Source: Acidobacteria bacterium RBG_13_68_16 (lineage in GTDB: Bacteria > Acidobacteriota > Thermoanaerobaculia > Thermoanaerobaculales > Thermoanaerobaculaceae). Taken from it: a stretch of 36,365 nucleotides of DNA. The notes under the pieces were generated by a model. It was not told the origin of the DNA, did not search any database, and saw nothing but the letters and a program-made list of their open reading frames with translations. Made by a program: the position numbers and the translations under genes. Below are positions 30,226-36,365 of the stretch, piece after piece. The stretch covers positions 1-36,365 of the forward strand of contig MEKI01000130.1 in assembly GCA_001766905.1 (NCBI GenBank), written 5' to 3'. How positions within the stretch are numbered: position 1 is the stretch's first letter; each line of letters starts with the position of its first letter.

Positions 30226-32550
30226 CTACCTCGCGAGCTCAACCAGCCGCTTGGCTGCGGCCTCGGTGGACCCGATGGCCATGTTCAGCATGACCACCTT
30301 GGTGGCGCCAAAGAGGCGCTCGTGCTGGGCGCGCAGCAGGTCCGACCTCGAGCTGTCCAGGCCGGCCAGGTGCGGGTTCACAAAAGCGAACGTCTTGCCG
30401 GTGGCCCCGGGGAGCTGTCCAGAGGCCAGGGTGCGGGCGGCCTCACGCGCCGGCACGTCCTGCATCAGCGGCAGCACGGGGTCCTTGGCGAGCAACACGC
30501 AGAGCCGCGGCGCGGTGCGGCGCGCGTGACGCGACGCGCCGCCGAGCCAGTAGGGGTCGAGCATGATGCGGCCGTTCTTGGAGGCCTCGAGGCACACCGC
30601 GGCGCCGCGGTCGAGCGGGCACTCGTCGTTGGGGTGGTCCACGGTGCAGCTATCGCGGGAAACCACCATGTTCTCGAGCTTGGAGCGCTCGAGGAGTTTC
30701 TCGATCTCGGGGAACTTTCCCACCCATTTGGCTTTGAGGTACAGCTTGCGCTCGACGAGGTCGGCCACCGGCTCGGAGGAAGCCAGGCGCACTAGGACCG
30801 TGTCGTTGCTCACCAGGCGTACGCCTTCCTCCCGCATGATGGCTGCCAGCAGCCCCGTGCGCCCCGAGCCCGGCCCGCCCCAGATCAACACACCGTTGCC
30901 GTTGACGTCGAGGCCGGCGCAGTGGGCCAGCAGGGCCCCGGAGGTGCGCGCGGCTGACTCGGCCGCCAGCTGGAGGGTCAGTGAGCGAACCTGGCCGTAG
31001 AACGCGGTGTTGAAGACAAACGCGGTGGAGGTCTCGGCGCTCACAAGCCCGGAGGCCTCGCGGCCGGGGACGTCCTTGACCGCGTACACCACGGCGTGCG
31101 GCTCCAGGTCCCCCTCCAACGGGGCGGGGTAGAAGTTCTCCTGGTAGAAGTCGGCGAGGTGCGGGGAGTTGGTGCGCAGCTGCACCACGATGCCGGCGAC
31201 CGCCGCGTTCCATTCGAAGTAGGCATCAGGGGAGAGATGCGCGGCAGCCTCGTCGAGGAGCGCGTTGCGGGCCTCGAGACCGACCACCGGTCGGGTTTCC
31301 GCGTAGGTCGCCACCTTGGTGACCACGTTGTTGAGGGCGCGCGGCCGCAGCCGACGCGGCTCCTCGAGGCGGGAGAGCGCCTGGCCGATGCGACGACACC
31401 CTTCCTCGATGCGCTCCATCGAGGTGGCGAAGGCGATTCGCACGTGTTCGTCGGTGCCGAACGCCTCGCCCGGCACGACGGCGACATGCGCCTCCTTCAG
31501 GAGGTAGTACGAGAGACCGTAGGTGTTGCGAATCGGTGCGCCGCCGAACTCCCTGTCCAGGTAGCGGGTGACGTTTGGCATGACGTAGAAGGCGCCCGAC
31601 GGCGAGAAGCAGGAGACGTTGGGCAGCGAGCGCAGGCGGTAGACGATCGCGTTGCGCCGCCGCTCGAACTCCTGCCGCATGCGCTCCACCTCCATGCTGC
31701 AGTCGCGCAGCGCGACCAGGGCTGCCTTCTGCACGAACGACGTCGCGTTGGAGGTGTTGTGGGACTGGATCTTGGAACAAGCGGCCACGATCTCGCGAGG
31801 CCCCGCGGCGTAGCCCAGGCGCCAGCCGGTCATCGAGAACGCCTTGGAGAAGCCGTTGATCACCACGGTCAGCTTCTTGATCTTCTCGTTGAGTGAGGCG
31901 ATCGAGGTGTAGCGCTGGCCGTCGTAGAGCAGCTTCTCGTAGATCTCGTCCGAGATCACCCAGATCTGCTCCCGCACGCACACCTCGGCGATCTCCTCCA
32001 GTTGCTCGCGGCTGTACGTTGCGCCGGTCGGGTTGCACGGGAAGTTGAGGATCAGCGCCTTGGTGTTGGGGGTGATGGCGGCGGCCAGGTCGCGCGCCTG
32101 CAAGCGGAACCCGTCCTCTTCCCTGGTGGGCACGTAGACCGGGTTGGCCCCGGCGACCTTCACCTGATCGGGGTAGGACACCCAGTACGGGGCGGGGATG
32201 AGGACGTCATCCCCCTCCTCGTAGAGCGCCATCGCCACGTTGAAGAGGGAGTTTTTGGCGCCGACCGAGACGATCACCTCGTCGGGCGAGTAGTGGAGGT
32301 TGTTCTCGTGCTCGAGCTTCTCACAGATGGCCTTCCTCAGCTCGGGGATGCCGTCGTTGGCCGTGTACTTGGTGAAGTTGGCATCGAGGGCGGCCTTCGC
32401 GGCGCGCTTGACGGCCTCCGGCGTCGGGAAGTCCGGCTCGCCGACCGAGAAGTCCACGACGTCGATGCCCTGCGCGCTCATCTGAGTCGCGCGCGCGTTG
32501 ATCCGTAGCGTCGGGGAAAGCGTTATGCGGTTGGAGCGTTCGGAGAGCAT
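30226..32550 (-). CDS. Class I aminotransferase fused to an HprK/PEPCK-like P-loop domain
   Basis: A 774-residue protein. Residues 1-396 are a complete aspartate-aminotransferase-type enzyme: NPTGATYS (173-180), ISDEIYEKL (199-207), the PLP lysine Lys236 in INGFSKAFSMTGWRLGY, and Arg371 in HVRIAFA for substrate carboxylate. The usual stop is replaced by RLEEPRRLRPR and about 375 more residues. In that part, GGPGSGRTG (558-566) is a P-loop with arginine in place of the lysine, followed by RLVSNDTVLVRL (578-589), which aligns with the HPr-kinase segment LVADD. The context FRTNSP-like LRTNSPHLADFY (458-469) also recalls HprK-related kinases. Arginine in the P-loop and ND for DD suggest altered or lost catalysis. 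It follows the flotillin gene by 36 bp. Confidence 0.85.
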   Translation of the reverse strand: MLSERSNRITLSPTLRINARATQMSAQGIDVVDFSVGEPDFPTPEAVKRAAKAALDANFTKYTANDGIPELRKAICEKLEHENNLHYSPDEVIVSVGAKNSLFNVAMALYEEGDDVLIPAPYWVSYPDQVKVAGANPVYVPTREEDGFRLQARDLAAAITPNTKALILNFPCNPTGATYSREQLEEIAEVCVREQIWVISDEIYEKLLYDGQRYTSIASLNEKIKKLTVVINGFSKAFSMTGWRLGYAAGPREIVAACSKIQSHNTSNATSFVQKAALVALRDCSMEVERMRQEFERRRNAIVYRLRSLPNVSCFSPSGAFYVMPNVTRYLDREFGGAPIRNTYGLSYYLLKEAHVAVVPGEAFGTDEHVRIAFATSMERIEEGCRRIGQALSRLEEPRRLRPRALNNVVTKVATYAETRPVVGLEARNALLDEAAAHLSPDAYFEWNAAVAGIVVQLRTNSPHLADFYQENFYPAPLEGDLEPHAVVYAVKDVPGREASGLVSAETSTAFVFNTAFYGQVRSLTLQLAAESAARTSGALLAHCAGLDVNGNGVLIWGGPGSGRTGLLAAIMREEGVRLVSNDTVLVRLASSEPVADLVERKLYLKAKWVGKFPEIEKLLERSKLENMVVSRDSCTVDHPNDECPLDRGAAVCLEASKNGRIMLDPYWLGGASRHARRTAPRLCVLLAKDPVLPLMQDVPAREAARTLASGQLPGATGKTFAFVNPHLAGLDSSRSDLLRAQHERLFGATKVVMLNMAIGSTEAAAKRLVELAR

Positions 32551-32586
32551 GGCGGTCTCACCTCACCTTTCGCGGCGAAACCACTC

Positions 32587-33975
32587 TCACTTCTCGCTCT
32601 CGCTCTTCTTGCCGCGCTTGAGGACCTCCTCGAGCTTCAAACCCGTCAGCGACTCCACGACGCCCGGGAGCTGTGCCAGAACCTTCGCCACCTGCCCGGT
32701 GAGCTTGGAGGCGCCGTCCGCGTCGCCGACCATCACGATCTTGTCCACCTTCGACAGGGGCTCGGAGATAGCCTTGGCGAGCTCCGGCAGCTGCTTGATG
32801 ACCATCTCGGTGAGTCCCGCGTTGGTGTACTCCTTCCACGCCTGTGCCTTTTGCCGCATTGCGTCGGCCTCGGCTTTGCCCCGCGCGCTGATCGCCTCGG
32901 CCTCCGCGCCGCCGTACAGACGGATGCCAGCGGCCTTGCCCTTGGCTTCCAGCTCCTTCTGGTACGCGTCGGTCTCGGCCTCCAGCTTGGCCTGATAGTG
33001 CATCGCCTCCGCAGGACGCTTCACCGTGGCCTCGAGCTCCTTCTCGCGACGCACGATCTCCTGCTCCTCCACCTTTGCAGCCAGCTCCTTCTCGGCGAGC
33101 CGCACCGCGTACTCCTGACGCTTGAGCTCCTCCGAGAGCTTGGCGCGCTCGAGGTCGTAGGCGATGTCCGCCTTCGCACGCTTTGCGTTGACGGCCGACT
33201 GGAACTCGGCGCGCTGCATCTCGAAATCGCGTGTCGCCTTGGCGAGCTCGGCCTCGGCCGCTAGACGCGCGATGTCACCCTCCTTGCGGTATTCGGAGGC
33301 CTGGATCGCGGAGTCGCGCTCCGTCTCGGCCTGCGCCAGAGCGGCGTCGCGTTTGACCTCGGCGATGCGGCGGGCGCCCAGCGCCTGCAGGTAACCCTGG
33401 GAGTCGGAGATGTCCTTGAGGGAAAACGCCAGCAGCTCGAGGCCGAGGCGGTTGAAGTCTTCGCCCGCGGTCTGGCGCACGCGCTCGGCAAACGTGTCAC
33501 GCTCGGTGTAGATCTCCTCCACCTTCATCATCCCGAGGGTCGCCCTCATGTGGCCCTCGAGGACTTCCTGGGCAACCGAGCTGATGCCCGAAGAGCCCTT
33601 CGAGAGAAAGTTCTCGACCGCGCGGTGGAGCAGGGGCTCCTCACTCGCCGCTTTCACCTGGCCGAACGCCTCGGCGGAGATCATCACGCCCTGCGCGGTG
33701 AGCACCTCCGGGCAGCGCACCGAGATCGAAAAGACCTCGAGTGGAAGCATGTCGACCGTTTCCACGAACGGCATCACGAACGTGCCGCCCCCGACTCGCA
33801 GGCGGTAGCCGACCTCGCGCTCCCGGCCGTCCATCTCGGTCACGGTGGACGTCCGGCCCGAGATGACCAGCACCTGATTGGGGCCCACCTTGCGATAGTT
33901 GAAGGCCCACAGGCCGAAGAACAGCAGGACAACGACGAGAACGACGGCGCCGACGATCCAGGGGAGCAACGCCAT
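32587..33975 (-). CDS. Flotillin-like SPFH/band 7 membrane scaffold protein
   Basis: A 462-residue protein with an N-terminal membrane segment (about 5-27), an SPFH domain (about 30-190: NYRKVGPNQVLVISGR, EGHMRATLGMMKVEEIYTERDTFAERV) and a long alanine/glutamate-rich coiled coil (200-385) with repeated AEAE, KAEADAMRQKAQA motifs, then a small C-terminal domain. This is the flotillin layout, and such proteins organise membrane microdomains. The ATG at 33975 has GGAGG 7 bases upstream. The usual NfeD partner is not adjacent; instead it heads a probable two-gene unit with the aminotransferase fusion. Confidence 0.9.
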   Translation of the reverse strand: MALLPWIVGAVVLVVVLLFFGLWAFNYRKVGPNQVLVISGRTSTVTEMDGREREVGYRLRVGGGTFVMPFVETVDMLPLEVFSISVRCPEVLTAQGVMISAEAFGQVKAASEEPLLHRAVENFLSKGSSGISSVAQEVLEGHMRATLGMMKVEEIYTERDTFAERVRQTAGEDFNRLGLELLAFSLKDISDSQGYLQALGARRIAEVKRDAALAQAETERDSAIQASEYRKEGDIARLAAEAELAKATRDFEMQRAEFQSAVNAKRAKADIAYDLERAKLSEELKRQEYAVRLAEKELAAKVEEQEIVRREKELEATVKRPAEAMHYQAKLEAETDAYQKELEAKGKAAGIRLYGGAEAEAISARGKAEADAMRQKAQAWKEYTNAGLTEMVIKQLPELAKAISEPLSKVDKIVMVGDADGASKLTGQVAKVLAQLPGVVESLTGLKLEEVLKRGKKSESEK

Positions 33976-34010
33976 GGCTTCCTCCAGCGCCCAGGCGGGC
34001 GGGCGCTGCC

Positions 34011-34039
34011 ACCTTAACGCAAGTTCCTTTACGGTACAA
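34011..34039 (-). promoter_or_regulatory. Promoter TTGTAC-17-TAAGGT for the flotillin gene
   Basis: On the minus strand TTGTAC (34039-34034) and TAAGGT (34016-34011) have a 17-base spacer. The leader contains a perfect 8-bp stem, CAGCGCCC/GGGCGCTG (33985-33992 with 34001-34008), which abuts the ribosome site GGAGG at 33981-33985. Confidence 0.45.
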
Positions 34040-34186
34040 GCCTTTCTTGCCCCTGGTGCTTGCCGCCCTTCCAAAGACGCTGACAAGACCTGTTGAACGG
34101 TTTCGTGACGACCGGGAGGGGGAAGCCAATCCGCCAGGCGGGTGCGAGCGGGGGCGAGCAAGCGACGAGAGGCCGCGCACGCGCCG

Positions 34187-34330
34187 GGCAAAACAAAAAC
34201 CTCACGCGGTGAAAAGAGAAGAGCGACGGCTCCCGGCCCGCGGGGCACAACAAAAGCCACGCAGTGAAAACAAGACACCACGCGGCCACCCCGGCAAGAA
34301 AAGAAAGCGCCGCGCCGTGCAGAAAAAGGA
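34187..34330. repeat. Degenerate threefold A-rich repeat in a 407-base gene-free stretch
   Basis: Between the flotillin start and the phosphatase start (33976-34382) no gene is seen apart from the flotillin promoter. Three related units of about 35 bases begin at 34187, 34244 and 34293. Units 1 and 2 share GGCAnAACAAAA, CACGCnGTGAAAA and AAGA; unit 3 is looser (GGCAAGAAAAGAAAGCGC, GTGCAGAAAAAGG). Spacing is 57 and 49 bases. Each of the first two has a short CAC-GCN-GTG hairpin. The stretch stays open in a frame continuous with the phosphatase, but its lysine/arginine-rich product looks non-native. Confidence 0.5.
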
Positions 34331-34359
34331 GCAGGGGTGTGGGGCCGGAGGCCCCAGCG

Positions 34360-34365
34360 TATACT
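34360..34365 (+). promoter_or_regulatory. -10 element TATACT of the histidine phosphatase gene
   Basis: TATACT lies 18 bases before the GTG at 34383. The predicted leader of about 11 bases still includes GGAGG at 34373-34377. Confidence 0.5.
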
Positions 34366-34382
34366 GCGCGGCCGGAGGGGGC

Positions 34383-34949
34383 GTGGAGATCCTGGAGCTT
34401 TGGCTGGTGCGCCACGGGGAAACGACCTGCAGCCGCGACGGCATTCTCGCGGGCTGGAACGACGTGCCCCTCACCGAGAAGGGGGAGGCCCAGGCTGAGG
34501 CGGTTCGTCCGGTGCTGGATGGATCGCCGTTCGAGGGCGTCTGGAGCTCGGACCTGCGGCGCGCCATCCGTACCGCGCTGCTGGCTTGGGGTCAGCCCGT
34601 GGCCGACCCGCGCCTGCGCGAGATCAACTTCGGCGAGCTCGAGGGAACGAGATGGGAGACCCTCGAGGTGGTGCACAAGAAGGCGCTCATCGACTTCGAT
34701 GCCTTCAACCCACCTGGCGGCGAGACCCTCGAGCAGCTGCGTGAGCGGGTCGCGGGGTTCCTCTCCGAGTTGCGCCCCGGTCGCCACCTGCTGTTCACCC
34801 ACGGCGGGGTGATCCGCCTTCTCACTCGCGAGGTCGGCCACGACGGCTTTGTGCCGACCGGCACGGTGGTTGCTCTCGATTGGGCCCACCGCGCGCTGCT
34901 GTTCAAGCGTGAGTCCCCGATCCCGGGACCGATGCCCTTCGCGACGTAG
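34383..34949 (+). CDS. Histidine phosphatase superfamily protein (phosphoglycerate-mutase-like)
   Basis: A 188-residue phosphatase. The phosphohistidine motif LVRHGET is at 8-14 (His11 accepts the phosphate), SSDLRRAIRTA follows, and the second catalytic histidine lies in LLFTHGGVIRLL. The family includes cofactor-dependent mutases, alpha-ribazole phosphatase (CobC) and broad phosphatases; its short length and the REINFGELEG segment fit the CobC/GpmB branch without proving the substrate. GTG 34383 is chosen with GGAGGGGG upstream; the in-frame extension to the left is rich in basic residues and unlike the family. Confidence 0.85.
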   Translation: MEILELWLVRHGETTCSRDGILAGWNDVPLTEKGEAQAEAVRPVLDGSPFEGVWSSDLRRAIRTALLAWGQPVADPRLREINFGELEGTRWETLEVVHKKALIDFDAFNPPGGETLEQLRERVAGFLSELRPGRHLLFTHGGVIRLLTREVGHDGFVPTGTVVALDWAHRALLFKRESPIPGPMPFAT

Positions 34950-34957
34950 GGCCGCCG

Positions 34958-35119
34958 TTACTTACCCCAGGCGTCGCACTCGAAAGTGAAGAGGACCGCG
35001 TCGCGGTACCTGCCGCGCTTGAAGCACCGGCGCGGGATGCGCCCCACCTGCCGGTATCCAACCGCCTCGAGCATTCGCACCTACGCGTCGTCTCGAACGG
35101 AGTCGTGTTCCCGGGCTGA
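34958..35119 (-). pseudogene. GNAT acetyltransferase C-terminal remnant
   Basis: The minus strand reads VRMLEAVGYRQVGRIPRRCFKRGRYRDAVLF, then a TAA at 34960-34958. This is the typical end of a GNAT acetyltransferase (...yE..Gf..vGr......GryrD.vlf). An in-frame TAG at 35083-35081 interrupts it; upstream, VRDDA continues the family pattern before homology fades around 35119. The rest of the domain, including the acetyl-CoA loop, is missing, so the gene is dead. Confidence 0.6.
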
Positions 35120-35135
35120 CGTGGCGCCGAGCGGC

Positions 35136-35165
35136 TTGCTCTTTCGAGTCACAAGCGGCTATGCT
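35136..35165 (+). promoter_or_regulatory. Promoter TTGCTC-18-TATGCT for the PEPCK-like gene
   Basis: TTGCTC (35136-35141) and TATGCT (35160-35165) have an 18-base spacer. A start near 35172 gives a leader of about 28 bases containing GACGAGG before the ATG at 35200, and rules out the in-frame ATG at 35161. Confidence 0.45.
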
Positions 35166-35199
35166 CGCGGCAGGCGCCACGGCGCCCGACGAGGTGCGT

Positions 35200-36365
35200 A
35201 TGCCTGCCGGCCCGTACGATCCCGACGTCTACCGTCGCTTTGCGGAGAATCTGCGCAGCGCGCTCTCCGGGCCCAACATCGAGCGCCCCTCGATGCGCGC
35301 GCTGCGCAAGAAGGCCCTCGCGACCAGCCTGGAGACCGCCAACGGTTCGCACGTGTGGTTCTCCGCCATCTCCTCGCGCATGGCGGCCAAGACCGTATAT
35401 CTCGGGAACGGTCCGGAGATAGTCCTGCCCAAACCAAGTTCCGAGCAGTTGGGCCTCGTCGAGAAGGCACCCGAGCAGCTCCACAAGGTGCTGCAGCTCC
35501 TGCGCACGATGCCGTTCGTGCACGTGCGCCGGCAGATGGGCCACAACAAGGAGTTCAACCCGATCTGCAACCTCTACGTGTGTGTGGCCGACCCCAAGCA
35601 CTACCGCCTGGCCTACCAGTGGGCGATGACCATGGGGGAGGTCAGAAAGCGCCACCCGGGCCCCGAGTTCATCATGATCGACGTGCCCCAGGAGCACCCG
35701 CTACGGATGCAGATCCTCACGATCCCGGAGCACGACATCAACATCGCCCTCGGCACCGACTACACCGGCGAATGCAAGAAAGGTTTCCTCAGGCAGGGGA
35801 TGTTTCGGGCCGATCAGCGCGGAATGCTGGGCCTGCACGCCGGCACCAAAGTCGTGCGCGCCCGCGACAAGGCATCGGGCAAGCTCAAAACGTACGGCGT
35901 GTTCATGTTCGGGCTCACCGCCACCGGCAAGTCCACCTGGTCGTGCCACCAGCTCGGCCTCGAGGCCGAGCAGGGCGAGGGGACGTGGGTGGCGCAGGAC
36001 GACATCGTGTTCCTCAAGCGCGACGGCTCCGCCCTCGGCACCGAGCTCGGGTTCTACGTCAAGACCGACGTGGAGCAGAAGCTGCAGGAGGCGATGTACC
36101 ACGCCCTCACCCACCGCTCGGCGCTGCTCGAAAATCTCATGATCAACGCCAAGGGAGAGATCGACTTCCTGGACGAGCGCCTGGGCGAGAACGGCCGCGG
36201 CGTGCTCGACCGGCGCGAGCTCAAGGTGAGCCGCGGCGGCAAGCTGGTCTCCATCTGCGCCGATTCGATCAATCTGCCGCCGTTGGACGAGCTGGACGGG
36301 GTGGTGTTTGCGTTCATCACCCGCCGCGGCACGATCATGCCGTTCGCCCAACGCCTCTCCCCGGA
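35200..36365 (+). CDS. Divergent ATP-type PEP carboxykinase-like protein, 3' end missing
   Basis: 388 codons are visible; the gene runs off the right edge. PEP carboxykinase makes phosphoenolpyruvate from oxaloacetate. The family segment TDYTGECKKGFLRQGMF carries the lysine pair of the active site (E. coli GEMKKG), and the P-loop is FGLTATGKSTW where normal enzymes have GLSGTGKTT. The kinase-2 region reads WVAQDDIVFL in place of the usual IGDDEHGW, so this is a distant branch. The N-terminal 150 residues (HVRRQMGHNKEFNPICNLYV, WAMTMGEVRKRHPGPEF) also differ. ATG 35200 is supported by GAGG 5 bases upstream. It may be a true enzyme or a related kinase. Confidence 0.75.
   Translation, partial: MPAGPYDPDVYRRFAENLRSALSGPNIERPSMRALRKKALATSLETANGSHVWFSAISSRMAAKTVYLGNGPEIVLPKPSSEQLGLVEKAPEQLHKVLQLLRTMPFVHVRRQMGHNKEFNPICNLYVCVADPKHYRLAYQWAMTMGEVRKRHPGPEFIMIDVPQEHPLRMQILTIPEHDINIALGTDYTGECKKGFLRQGMFRADQRGMLGLHAGTKVVRARDKASGKLKTYGVFMFGLTATGKSTWSCHQLGLEAEQGEGTWVAQDDIVFLKRDGSALGTELGFYVKTDVEQKLQEAMYHALTHRSALLENLMINAKGEIDFLDERLGENGRGVLDRRELKVSRGGKLVSICADSINLPPLDELDGVVFAFITRRGTIMPFAQRLSP

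Noticed and set aside
34047-34382. An N-terminal extension of the histidine phosphatase
   Set aside because: The 112 extra residues are Lys/Arg/Pro-rich and low in complexity, cover the threefold repeat, and the RHG motif would be far from its normal place close to the N-terminus. A promoter and ribosome site precede the GTG at 34383.
1-36365. CRISPR arrays, prophage, insertion sequences, tRNA and rRNA genes
   Set aside because: No regularly spaced direct repeats, transposase or integrase motifs, terminal repeats around a gene, or recognisable tRNA arms were found by reading both strands.

Overview
The window is about 36 kb of high-GC bacterial chromosome with dense genes, frequent GTG starts and one TTG start. 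A TonB-type energy transducer, an outer-membrane barrel protein, a lipopolysaccharide-kinase-like protein, a lipoprotein and several periplasmic proteins indicate a diderm (Gram-negative) cell. The mix of a SufU-type Suf operon, PilZ proteins with degenerate receiver domains and a propeller-type sensor would fit an Acidobacteriota-like or related soil/thermal lineage; this placement is inference only. No rRNA, tRNA, CRISPR array, integrase or transposase was recognised.

Left end (1-3764): the 3' end of an acetyl-CoA-synthetase-like enzyme, an acyl carrier protein, a Kbl-type alpha-oxoamine synthase and a small unknown protein form one operon. An outer-membrane protein and a small secreted protein follow, converging on a strong terminator.

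Iron-sulfur assembly (about 4016-10310): a promoter with an inverted repeat drives rrf2-sufC-sufB-sufD-sufS-sufU-sufT. Most junctions overlap by a few bases, but sufS and sufU are separated by a purine-rich heptad foldback. The operon ends in a 34-bp perfect palindrome that includes the last stop codon.

Signalling block (10421-23246): a STAS protein, two colinear receiver-like/PilZ paralogues flanking a GT-C-type membrane protein and an internally duplicated unknown protein, a secreted HExxH metallopeptidase, two adjacent TPM-domain proteins, ArfB, TonB, a short YigZ/IMPACT protein, a POT transporter, a single-domain PilZ protein, and a diguanylate cyclase whose sensor seems to have lost nearly all of its propeller.

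Metabolic and transport block (23304-30164): secreted L-asparaginase, EamA exporter, UMF1-type MFS transporter, LPS-kinase-like protein, TlpA-type thioredoxin, a lipoprotein and a ferritin-like protein.

Right end (30226-36365): a flotillin-like protein lies upstream of a 774-residue fusion of a class I aminotransferase with an HprK/PEPCK-like P-loop domain. Beyond a gene-poor stretch with a degenerate threefold repeat come a histidine phosphatase, a broken GNAT remnant and a divergent ATP-type PEPCK-like gene running off the end.

The strongest leads are the aminotransferase-HprK-like fusion, the tandem-duplicated unknown protein beside the PilZ paralogues, the collapsed sensor cyclase, the synthetase/ACP/oxoamine-synthase trio, and recurrent -10-like hexamers so close to start codons that leaderless transcription is likely.
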